A program made the translations under genes and the position numbers. A model generated the notes under the pieces. That model worked only from the letters and a program-made list of their open reading frames with translations. It did not search any database and was not told the DNA's origin. Shown piece after piece: positions 12,601-22,600 of a stretch of DNA of 64,000 bases (the stretch's first letter is position 1; every line of letters begins with the position of its first letter). The stretch comes from Agapanthus africanus (Eukaryota; Streptophyta; Magnoliopsida; Asparagales; Amaryllidaceae), in contig CM057338.1 of NCBI GenBank assembly GCA_030015575.1, positions 306,655,827-306,719,826 on the forward strand, in the 5' to 3' direction.

Positions 12601-12945
12601 CGTGGAAATAGCAAGTCGATCGAAGACCGACTTTCTTGAAGCTTCCGGTGCGCGCACAGGGATGGTGAAGCATGCCGGAAGGATCATGGTTCCGAAGAAC
12701 AGGCCCGTGGTAGCCTGATTCACTTGCTCCCCAGGCAGAGTAAGGACGGAGGCCGCTTGAGGCCCATATGCTACACCTCCAGGTGAGGCGGAGCATTTGT
12801 TGTGTTGGCACTTCGAGCAGTTTGAGCAGTTAGAGGCCATCGATACTTGATTTCTTTTTCTGCGCCAGGCAAAAGACCAAATCTTAGTAACTTGAGATCC
12901 AAAGGCAACCATTAACAAACCGCGATTCGTTCGCGAAGACGACAC
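9606..12945 (-). pseudogene. Element A gag, several stops and at least one frameshift
   Basis: The gag starts at the Met near 12945, about 30 bp from the PBS. The N-terminal part (12945-12028, 305 codons) repeats a short motif: SVFDRL, SVFTRL, SVFARL, SVFNRL. The next pieces are 11934-11704, then 11597-11115 and 11036-10668. These last two carry the capsid-like retrotransposon gag core (PPGYTIPKFHVYKGTGNP; ELLFTQRFASANERTPMTAL; VKPGETWVQYAIRWRNLW). They share a frame with 10358-9954 and with the protease frame, separated only by stop codons. Several stops are TAG where element BC has Gln or Glu codons. A knuckle-like block (YPYHRVLVHPIEDC) lies near 10385-10480 and a Lys-rich tract near 10080-10110. 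Gag would form the particle shell. Confidence 0.83.
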
Positions 12946-12973
12946 ACGAAGTGTGGAGTGGAAAGAGGAAAAT

Positions 12974-12991
12974 GTCCCACCGGGCGTGCCA
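12974..12991 (-). other. Primer binding site of element A
   Basis: The minus strand reads TGGCACGCCCGGTGGGAC a few bases from the LTR end at 12997. Element BC has the same site with one change (42067-42084). I do not assign the primer tRNA. Confidence 0.78.
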
Positions 12992-13555
12992 GAATTTGTT
13001 CCCCTCCGAACGGCGGCGACGACGACGTGGAGACGTCTTGCCTGAGATTCGGGGCAGATGCTATATGGTTTTATCCGTCTACCTCTCCGAAGATGCCAAG
13101 TTGATTTATGGGACCGTGTATCGGAGATTTAGACGGATGCGGCCGATGTAGCAGACTTCATCAGATTCCCCCTCGTTTGAGGGGTTTTTGATTGTGGGGA
13201 CACTCTTCCCTGCAGGCGCAAGCCCCTGGAGTTAATTACGCTACCGCATCGCGGTAGCCACTTTCTCCTTCTCCAGAATTTCACTTCGTATCGTGTGTGT
13301 TTGTTTTGTTTGTGGATGCCCGTGGATTGTATACGGAGACTAAGTTATGCCGTCGCCCGTAGGACGTGGATTAGTCCAAATCCGTATTTACTTAGATTTG
13401 GGTTTGGTGTTTTAGTTTAAGGATGCGTTAGCCAAATTTGAGTCTAAGATCAACTTAAACGTTTGTTAAGGATACGTTAGTCCAGTTTGAGACTAAGATC
13501 AACTTAACGGGATCGTTTAGATCTGACAAAAGAGCGTTTGGGCTCTATTGTTCCA

Positions 13556-13770
13556 GTTTAGGGACATATTGGTCCATATTCCAGTTTAGGGACGTGGTGA
13601 TCCTTAGGGAGTTTAAGGACGCTTAAGTCCGTGGGTTTAAGGACCCCACAATCCGTGTTTTAGTTTAAGGACGCATAAGTTCATGAGTTTAAGAACCCCA
13701 CAGTCCGTGTTTTGGTTTAAGGACGCATAAGTCTATGAGTTTAAGGACCCCACAGTCCGTGTTGATATGT
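13556..13770 (-). repeat. Short tandem array in the transcribed part of L1
   Basis: Units of about 25-55 bp share the core AGTTTAAGGAC...CAGTCC and are degenerate. Homologous arrays occur at 31738-32275, 34578-34830 and 42680-43245 in related LTRs, with different unit lengths. Confidence 0.75.
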
Positions 13771-14765
13771 GGTTGTCGGGACCCGTCACCTCTCTGACGT
13801 CGTTGAAGGATTACAACGATAGGAGTCAGAGGAGTTTGGAGATGTACTCTCGAACCGGATGTAAATTGATTTAGGAGAGCAGTCTTGCTCAGTCAATTTA
13901 ATTTGAGGACTTACGGCCATGATTGGGCTAAGTCCAGTTGGGAACATTCAATGTTTTTATTTATCTTTGGCCTATTAGGCCTGTGCTAGGGCTTTGCCCA
14001 TTTTTAATAATGCATTGCATTTTTATTTTGTTTGGGCTCTGCCCTTTTATAAATGATGCAGAGCATCAATTTTGTGCCCCTTTTATTGCATTGCAATTTA
14101 TTTTGGCCTACTAGGCCTTTTTGATTTGGGCCTGGCCCTTCAGTAAACAATGCCGTGCATTTGTTAGGCGCTTTGCGCCAATCACTGAGCGCAAGTGCTT
14201 GTGGTGATGACACGTGTCATGCTCTGGTGAGCGCAAGCGCAACAGCTCAGTGCGCTGCGCTGTTGCGCTGCTGACACGTGGCGCGCTCTGGTGAGTTGCG
14301 CCAATTTCAGAGAGCAAGGCTCTTTCTTAACAGCACATAGCGCAAGTGATTTAGATACTGACACGTGGCGCGCTCTAGTGGCTTGCGCCAACACAGGAGC
14401 GCAACAGTGCGGTTTTTGCAATTGCAAGGCACAATTTCAATAATCTTGGGAATCTTTAATATTCCAGAACCAATGGTTCATAAAAAAAGTGCAAAGCACT
14501 GTTTGATTTCTTAATCCAATTTAGATCAAAGAAAACAAGTTTTTTCTTATTTTTCTTGTTTTCAGAGAACCAGTGGTTCATAAAAGAGTGCAAAGCACTT
14601 ATTATTATATGAAGATCATTGATCTTGTTCTCAGATCAATGATCTATTAGGAGAAATTCTTCTATTTTATGAAGATTTTTACCTTTTTCTTGAAATTTCT
14701 TCAGAGTTTTCTCTGTTTTTGAGGTTCTCAATCTCTTACCATATTTTTTTTATTTAGGGTCTAGG

Positions 14766-14780
14766 GGCCTTTATATAATG
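14766..14780 (-). promoter_or_regulatory. LTR promoter TATA box of element A
   Basis: The minus strand reads CATTATATAAAGGCC. The block is conserved in L2 (36070-36084), L3 (33553-33564) and L4 (44798-44811), always between the two groups of CACGTG repeats. Confidence 0.7.
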
Positions 14781-14939
14781 CCCATAAATTTGTTAAATTT
14801 GTTAAAAAGATCTTTTTATGAGTGATTCGGGGAATTTTCCCCACCGTTGGATTTTTGATCCAAGGGCTTCTGTTTTATAGAAGGCAATCTTCTTGTTTTA
14901 ACAAGAACAGAAAAATCTTGCTAAAATTTAATTCTGTTT

Positions 14940-15190
14940 GGCGCAAACGCCCTAGTGCATGACACGTGTCGCGCAGCGCACGGCGCAGCGCAACTGCGCT
15001 GACACGTGTCGTCCAGCGCACGGCGCAGCGCAACTGCGCTTGCGCATCTGCGCTGACACGTGTCGCGCAGCGCAGCACTTGCGCAACTGAAGCGTTGCTT
15101 CCTTTAATTTTGTTTTAAATAGAGTTTTGCTCTGATTGGGCGCGCTGCCTTGGGCGCTGCGCTGGCGTATCAGCTTTCGACACGTGGCGT
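14940..15190 (-). promoter_or_regulatory. Cluster of ACACGTG (G-box-like) repeats upstream of the L1 TATA box
   Basis: GACACGTGTCGCGC-type modules occur near 14960, 15000, 15056 and 15180, embedded in GCGC-rich repeats. CACGTG is the core of plant G-box/ABRE sites bound by bZIP and bHLH factors. Binding here is inference. Confidence 0.6.
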
Positions 15191-15330
15191 GTTGCGCGCA
15201 GCGCAAAGAATTTGAAGCGTTGCTTCGAATTATGAATTTTGAAATTCAAACAGAGCTTTGCTCTGATTGGGGGAAACAGTAAATAGTGAGTTAGTAAGAA
15301 CTAGAAATAACAATTCCTAATAACTACCAA

Positions 15331-15349
15331 CTCCCCGGCAACGGCGCCA
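15331..15349 (-). other. Primer binding site of element D (Athila-like)
   Basis: The minus strand reads TGGCGCCGTTGCCGGGGAG. Only 52 bp of D interior remain (15279-15330) before element A interrupts it. Confidence 0.82.
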
Positions 15350-15355
15350 AACACT

Positions 15356-17092
15356 TGTTAGGGCCTCACCCGCACGCGCAAACGCGTAAGTTTTGAAAAT
15401 GGAATCGTTTTAAGGAAATGGATGCGCACGCGAGCTCCGTCTCGTTTAAAAATTTATAAACCGTAAGTGCACGGCGTGTTGTAGAGAGCCGGCAAGTATG
15501 GGTCGATCCGCAAGGAATTTTGTATTAGGTTTTGTTGTTTAAGGTTCAACAAATAACAAATTGGTTGGTTTGTCACAAAAATATAAAACACGAAAACAAA
15601 GAAAATAAGTTAAGAAAGAAATGGCCGTGGCTTTGGCTCGGATGGTCGAATCGCGACAATTCCTTTGACGCTTTCTTGCTCATGAGTTGTCCGTCCTTGT
15701 GTCAATCCCAACGTGAAGCATGACTTGTCAAGACGGTTGCGGAGCACAAGTCATCAAATTCCGATATTGGACGCAAAACACGAAACGAGTCCGTATTGTT
15801 CACTTACCGTTTGTATGTCCAAGCTTGAGGTATCAACACTAAGCACAAGGGTTAGCAAGCATACGACAACATCAAAAACACAAATTAGCGAGTGAGAGCA
15901 ATTAGTTTTAGTGTTAACATTGCTAAGGGTTTGTGATAGTATAGGGTATATAAAAACCGAGCGTTTGTCAAGCACTTGGTCACAAAATACCGTATCCAAA
16001 CTTAGCAAACTTGACACCAAATAGATCTTAACTTAAACATTGTGAAATGGGGAAAGAGAGTGAGTATGGTATATGAAGAGGTTACAAAGTGACCATGGTT
16101 TCAAAATACCATATTACATCAATAAATAAACAATCTTTAAGTTAGAATCATGTTAAGCAAATTAAAAATAAACAGGAGGAAGAGGAAGGCAAAGCCTTTC
16201 ACTTCACTTCCTTATCATCACCACAACCAAAGAAATTAGTTACATATAATGAAAAGAAAAGCAAGTAAAGAAAAGAAGCAAGTAAACAAAGCAAGAACAA
16301 TATTATTAACACTTGATGAAGTTGAAATACAAGATATTGGTAACTTGTTCCACCTCCATAATGAAGCTCTCAAAAGAAAGATTTAAAAGGGAAGACGAAG
16401 AAGAAACCAAGTTAAAGCCCACTCACTCTCAAGCCTAAACCAAAACTAAAACAAAACTATAGAATATGTGCACACCTTGGCTCTAATCTGTTCTGGTATT
16501 TATAGGCATCAAAATAGAATAAACAAACAATATAAAGTGGATGATGTGATGCCTATAAAGTGCCAAAAGAAAAATGGGGGAAAAAGGAGCTAGGGGGACC
16601 GGTGTCGCCGGATTTTCTTGGGGTCTCACCGGTCCAAATCCGAGCATTGGGGCTCGTCTTGGTGTTGTAGTCATGTGTGCTCTCCACTTGCCCACTGGTA
16701 TTGTTTGATTTCTCTAAATAACCCTGGTTTGTACTCAGTAGAATTGGAGGAAAAGCGTTGCATTACATTACATCATAAATTTTAGCATTTAACACCCATC
16801 ACACCAACTTGTGCCCACTTGCACAAGTCATGAGTGTGCCAAGGCAGCCCTACCATGGTCCATGTCTTAAAAGAGCTATGTGCACACATGTATTGTGTTG
16901 GACCAAAATTGTGTATACATGTTTATTTGCAAAAGTGATCTTTGAATATCGGTCGGTTTTTCTGTTCTGATTGCAGTGTCGGCTCCCAAATGCTATATCC
17001 GTGATATTGAGTGTGTTTCCAGTATTTTATCGCGAATACCTGTAATTTGTAATTACTGAGCAGACACTGATTAATAGTACCGATACATAACA
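15356..17092 (-). repeat. 5' LTR of element D; right border uncertain
   Basis: It begins TGTTAGGGCC on the plus strand, six bases from the PBS. The other terminus should read ...TAACA. Candidates are ATTTAACA ending near 16785 and CATAACA ending at 17092. A minus-strand TATA box (CCTATAAATACC) is at 16495-16506. Frames inside (15532-15723, 15713-15895, 15754-16020) overlap on both strands and I do not call them genes. The stretch 16786-17170 shows nothing recognisable and may be LTR or decayed BC sequence. Confidence 0.65.
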
Positions 17093-17169
17093 AAATTTAT
17101 AATGAATGAGAGGTATTAAAATGCAGTTTTCTAAGATGAACAGTTCTCTATTTGGAAGACTGCTTGTTT

Positions 17170-17813
17170 AGTCTCTTACTTTCCTTCAGACGGCTCTGTT
17201 AAATCCCCTGAAGATATTTCTGCTGGTGCGAGAACCCGGTGGTTTTGCACAACGATCCTTACGTCATCGAAATTTTCATCAGCCAGTTCCTTAGCAAGCT
17301 TGGCTAATGCATCCGCTTTGCTGTTTTCCGCACGCGGTATACTCTCCAAGATGTAGGAGGGGATTTATATCAGCGGTTGCTGCACTCTTCTACCATATTT
17401 TATCAAATCTGGTTTGCATGTCTGATAATCGCCATTTACTTGGCTGACGACCAGCTGGGAGTCTCCATATATGAGGAGGTTTTCGATTCCCATATCGGCA
17501 GCGATCTCAAGACTTTCTATCAAAGCTTCATATTTAGCCTCATTGTTTGTTTTTGGCTCTATTAAGAAAAGGGCAAAATGCATTATCCCTTCTTGCGGAA
17601 TCACGAAGATGAGGCCCACTCCGGCTTTGATTATAGGAGTGTTGTGCTTCCGCTTCTTCATGGAAGATGCTTCATCGAAGTAGAGTTTCCATTGGACATT
17701 ATTTTCTTCCTTCTCCCATTCGATTGTGTCGAACGCCTATTCATCTGGCAATTCGCAATTTAAGGAAGAATCGGCTGGTATTGGATGCTCAGCGAGAAAG
17801 TCGGCGATGACCT
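17170..17813 (-). pseudogene. Element BC pol: second (archaeal-type) RNase H of Tat elements
   Basis: Reading on the minus strand from 17813, the first residues are ADFLAEHPIP, the usual sequence between the first RNase H and the Tat-specific second one. A stop follows. Next comes WKLYFDEASS (the catalytic block is normally FDGAS), then AGVGLIFVIPQEGIMHFALF, NNEAKYEALIESLEIA, IYGDSQLVVSQVNGDYQT and, past another stop, ESIPRAENSKADALAKLA. The catalytic acidic residues D, E and D are visible. A second RNase H of this type is diagnostic of the Tat lineage. The frame ends near 17180, where element D sequence begins. The upstream pol continues at 28192 once the copia element is removed. Confidence 0.88.
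17809..17813. repeat. Target-site duplication GACCT (left)
   Basis: Identical 5 bp at 28187-28191 on the other side of the copia element. Confidence 0.95.
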
Positions 17814-20026
17814 TGTAGGGTTCCTAGGCACACTAATGAGGTCTCACAAGTGATCAAACATGCCCAATTCAAAAAAATTCATGTGCCTACAAACGCTAAT
17901 ACGGATCGTTAACTAGATGTATAGGTGATGCGATGCGAGTAAACGAATTTATTGCTAAAGGAAAGTGGCTACAACCTTTGTAGATCCGGTCCTCCACCTC
18001 CATAGCTCCGTGATGAAGTCCCTCCGCTGTACCCATCGGATCCCGGACTCTCGCGGTGGTTTCATCGAAGTAATGATCGGGCTAGGTCGTCGGCTTCGAT
18101 GCCGAAGATGATCTACGTCGAGGCAACTCAAGATCAAACTCCAACTTCACCAAGTCATGAAACTTGTGAAGAAAACACCCTATACTACTTGGCAAGTGGT
18201 AGAGGATGAAGAAATAGGAAGTGGGTTCACTTTAGAATTGGATTTCTCACTCTTTTTCTCAAGTTGCCATTGATGGTTGCAAGGTTTCTTCATTGTTGAA
18301 GATGAAGAAGATGAAGAAAGAATATGATAAGTATTTTCCAAATAGAAAATAAAAGGAATACTTATCATATACCAACCATGGTTAAGTGTAGAGACTAAAC
18401 TAGGGTTAGGTGAATGGTTAGGTTAAGGGAAGCAAACAAAAATGGTCAAGCTTTCAACACTTCATGAAACTTCATGAAAGAAACAAAGAAAGCCACCATT
18501 TCTATTTATCTTTTCCAAAATAAATAAACAAAATAAATAAATGAATAAGTAAACAAAACCCTAACCATTCATATAACCATGGTTTAATCATACACACAAA
18601 CTCAAGTTAGCATGTATCATCAAACATGATACAACCAAGTGCACAAATGTATATCACATATACAACTTGTGTACTTCAAGTGAGAAAATCCATTTAAAGT
18701 AAACAAATACTAGTTAATGCAAATTATTATATCAAATATATAATTATGCATTAAATCATTAAATCAATACTTGATTTAACGATCCGGTCATATCGCATAT
18801 AACCGACTAATATCAAATGTATCGGCTTATCGAATCAATCCTTGATTCGATAACTAGGTTATATCACATACAACCATTCGATACATTCATCGCGAGAATA
18901 GAATACGGTATCACATACACGCATTATTCTCGGTCCCGCACATATCTCATATGCGCTCCTATTTCGTTTTGTTTGAGCCAGGAAACCTCTGTGTAGGGCT
19001 CTAAAGACTCGTCAATACGCCGGCAGCAGATGATGATCATATCAAGCATCCACAAGCCGCAAGTGGTCTGCTAAACATAATGGCCACCCGGGTATTGAGC
19101 GATCAGAAGATCGACGAGCAAGCCTGCTCACACTCCTGTGAATCCAACCAGTAACACTTACCGTACAGTCCGGTATGTTCGTCTCATATGTCGCATATCT
19201 CGCCTAGGGGTGGTAAACGTCAGACCCCAGTAGCTTGATAAGTCATGCCGACGTGAGTTCCATAACAATCGTGAAACTACTGATAACTCTTACCAGTATA
19301 TCACTGCAACCCTGGCCAGGGATTTCCTGTTATGGCCAGTCGAGCATAGCGCAACATCAACCCCCAATACCGGGAGAGACGAATCCCCTCCTATCGCTCA
19401 TTTCCTCCATGTGAATCGGGACTGTACCCAAAAACCACCTGTATGCACGACTCAGTAGAGCCGTGGTAGGGTGGAAATCAAAGCACAGTGGGAGACACAC
19501 AAGACTCTATGACGATCTCGGGTCAACAGACTAAGCTGTACCAGTGTCACCAGAGAACTGCCATTTGACGTGAGGTATAATACCATCTGGGAGTTCTCGG
19601 CGAGTCCGTTCAGTGTACCCAGTCTCCACTGAGCACCCGCATACCATCTCTAATGTCGAACACCAATGGATATGGGATCATCTATCGCCCATCACATGGG
19701 TCGAGAAGATATACGCTAGTCTACTCTGGAATATCGATGCCCCGTCTCGATATTCCCACGACTAGGAACATTGAAGGATGTACTAATTGACTACCCAGAC
19801 CCCACTAGTATGATCTGCATCATAGTCCTGGAAGTTGAGTACACATCCTAAGGGCTTTATCAACATGTAATCAGAGAGACAGAAAGTATACATGTTAAGA
19901 TAAAGAGCAACCAGATAGCGTACTATCATGTCGAGCAAGAAAGTCATACCTATATATGTCCCAGCATCCACTACAATATACATCCAATGTACAGTAATGG
20001 CCTCTAGGGCATACATATAACTAACA
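17814..20026 (-). repeat. 3' LTR of the copia element
   Basis: 2213 bp. It contains an AT-rich middle and a GAAGATGAAGAAGATGAAG simple repeat near 18300. Frames such as 17955-18137 and 19783-20016 recur in the other LTR and are treated as chance. Confidence 0.94.
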
Positions 20027-20042
20027 ATCTCCCACTTGCACT
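20027..20042 (-). other. Polypurine tract of the copia element
   Basis: The minus strand reads GTGCAAGTGGGAGATT beside the 3' LTR, a form common in plant copia elements. Element H has the same tract at 51134-51149. Confidence 0.82.
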
Positions 20043-21120
20043 AGGGCCATCTGTAGCAGTAGTTGTAGTATCTAATACTCAACCATCCCCTAAAAGTCTC
20101 TCTTTGAGAAAAGGCCTTCGTGAGTGGATCCGCCGTGTTGTCCTCTGAGTCCACACTCCTAACCTCGATCACCCTGGAGATCAAGTATCTCCATGATCAG
20201 GTGATACTGCCTCAGAATATGTCTGGGTCACTGATGGGATCGGGGTTCCTTGGACAAAGCCATGCTTCCATTGTCATACAATGGTAGGAACTTAGTTCAT
20301 CTTATGAACCAATATACACCCAAACTGCCTCTTTGGTAGTATCTTTAATAGCGATGTTACCAGCCTTTATCGTCTAGTTTGTCACGGTATCTAGCTTGGA
20401 ACTCTTCCAACATACCGCCCCTTTACTGAGGGTAAAGACAATGTCTGTGACTGACATTCAGTCGTCTTTATCACCGTGGAACCCTTCCAGTGATTCTCCC
20501 CAGGATCAACTGATACCATCTCACTACAACTAGTGAGAATCCTAACATCCATCTAGATCTATCTCATAGATCCAAAACCCAGGATTTAGGAGGTATCACT
20601 TTGATCCTATATGGAGAATCCATGTGATAAGAGGAGATTGACCGAGTGTAGTATAGGAAACTCCTTCCCTATCAAGAGTATGTCATCCATGTACTCTACG
20701 AGGATCATCACCATACTCCATACTACCTTTTTGTACATACAAGGTTCATCTACCATTTTGATGAAGTCAAACTCTTTGACTACCACATCAAAACAGACGT
20801 TCCAACTCCGCGATGCCTGCTTCATTATGTAAAGCAACTTGCACATGTTTCTGTTGCTCCCACTGTTTACGAAGCCCTCTGGCTGTGTTCTTATTGACGT
20901 TCTCTTCTAAATCATTATTTAGAAAAGTAGTCATGGCATCCAACCACCAGATATCGTAGTCATGGTATATAGCAATGGCAAGTAGGATCTGAATGGACTT
21001 AAGCATAGTCCCTGAAAAGGTTTCATCATTATCCACCCCTGGTGGATGACGAAAAACTTTAACAAGTCTAGCTTTGAAAGTCTCAACCTTCCATCTACAC
21101 CAAGTAATCTTCTCAAGATA
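20043..21120 (-). pseudogene. Copia pol: reverse transcriptase and RNase H remnants
   Basis: Minus-strand fragments in order: an upstream RT piece (21116-20931), then KQASRSWNVCFD, EFDFIKMVDEPCMYKK and the catalytic block VEYMDDILLIGK (YMDD in place of the usual YVDD, near 20670-20700). Downstream are RNase H remnants: EAVWVY (about 20330), KEPRSHQ (about 20250) and NTADPLTKAF (about 20110-20150), which is the conserved C-terminal block. Stops and shifts separate all of these, so no active enzyme can be made. Confidence 0.85.
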
Positions 21121-22600
21121 TACTTACTCCTGATGGGGATTTAACCCTTCAGATATAGCAACCAAAGTCCATACTTTGTTGGTGTTCATGGATTCCATCT
21201 CAGATCGCTAAGCATCCAGCCATTCTTACAGAGTCCCTACTCTCGATGGCCAGCTCGAAACTAGTTGGGTCATCATCTCATGATGCATTCCTCGCTCCCA
21301 CTGTCATCGAGAAAACGAAGTATCTCTTAAGCGGATGAGGAACCCTGCTAGTTCGGCGGAGAGGCTGAGGTTCGTCGGGGACTATTGAATCCTTTGGTTC
21401 TTTCAAATCATCAGTTGCAGTTTTGTAAAGCTGGAACGTTTCCAATTCTACAGAACTGACCTTGCCTCGAACTTGTCCGGATTTTGCTTTAGACATAGGC
21501 CGGACAATCCTAAATCTTAACTTTCTTAAGAGATAGGCTCTTCCCATACCATATCTTATATGGAGTGGTAGGCAGTGATCTGATTCGAACCTAATTCAAT
21601 AGGTATGCAGCTTCTCAAGTGCATAACCCCCTTAAAAGAAACAGGTAACTCGGTAATACTCATCATAGAGCACACCATATCATATAGGGTGCTTATTGCT
21701 CCGCCCTGATACACCGATGTGCTCTGGTATATTCAGAGGAGTAATACTGAGAGAGAATCTCATTTTCCTTTAGAATAGTCCAAGAATTCCATGCACAAGT
21801 ATTCTCCTCCCTGATCTCATCATAGGACATAATACTTATACCCGTATTGGTTCTCTACTTCTAGCTTATATTCTGTGAATATCTCAAAAGCTTCGGACCT
21901 ATGTTTCAACAGGAATATATGGCTGAATCTTGAGAGATTATCAGAGAACGTAATGAAGTATAAAGAACCAGTCCTGGCATGTGTAGACAGGAGACCTTAC
22001 ATACATCATCATGTATCAGTCTCAAGAGTTTACTAACTCTTTCTCTGTTTCCAATAAACAGAACTATGGTCATCTTATCTTTGTGACATGACTGGCAAGT
22101 TTCACAAGATGTAAATTCAAACTGATTTAAATATGCATCTAAAATGTAACTTCAGCCAGTCGGGTCGCATTGATGTGACCTAGTCTACAATGCCTCAAGA
22201 AGGATCCGTTCATTTCTGAACTCTTCCTCTTGTGTGTGTTCTGTATACTAAGAACTGTAGTTTGATTTAGAACGTCAATGCTTTTAGATAACGCGCCTGA
22301 ACCGATCAACTTTTGATATAGGAAATGTTCAAAACATTATCCATCAATACAAAATTATATCCTTTCTTTACTAATAAAGAGACTGATATGATTTTGTATA
22401 TCAGGTTCGGTATCTAATAACATTCGTTCAGAATCAATGTATTGGTAATATAGGATGACAGTGACCAACAGACTTGGCTGCAACACTTGCCCCGTTTTCT
22501 GTCTCATGAAACTTATCACCCGTTCTTAGTTTTTCTACCTTTTTGTAGCCCTATGTAACAGATTACATATATGGGATCCTGATCCGGTATCAAATACCCA
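21121..22600 (-). pseudogene. Copia pol: protease, GAG-pre-integrase and integrase remnants
   Basis: On the minus strand the protease block WVFDTGSGSHICNL is at about 22560-22600. The GAG-pre-integrase block LRHCRLGHINATRL is near 22160-22215. The linker between integrase and RT is at 21547-21278, with PLRRTSRVPHPLKRY, the usual end of the copia integrase region. Between them the frame is riddled with stops and I cannot place the integrase catalytic residues with confidence. The protease-to-RT spacing (about 1.9 kb) looks shorter than I would expect for an intact element, which suggests deletions. Confidence 0.78.

Larger units (their letters stand above)
12997..15278 (-). repeat. 5' LTR of element A (L1, 2282 bp)
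   Basis: The plus strand runs from TGTTCCCCTCCG to GGGGGAAACA, a short inverted terminal repeat of the expected TG...CA form. In the minus direction it has a U3 with GACACGTG/GCGC repeats (15190-14940), a TATA box (14780-14766), and then a transcribed part with more GACACGTGGCGCGC copies (14370-14205). A conserved block beginning GGGACCCGTCACCTCTCTGA (13778 region), a short tandem array (13556-13770) and a U5 end follow. The same order recurs in L2, L3 and L4. Its partner lies left of the window. The next 5 bp, GTAAA (15279-15283), would be the target duplication. Confidence 0.85.

Noticed and set aside
13191..13260. Rho-independent terminator-like stem in GATTCCCCCTCGTTTGAGGGG
   Set aside because: Bacterial terminators have no place in a plant LTR; the stem is simply part of the U5 region shared by L1, L3 and L4.
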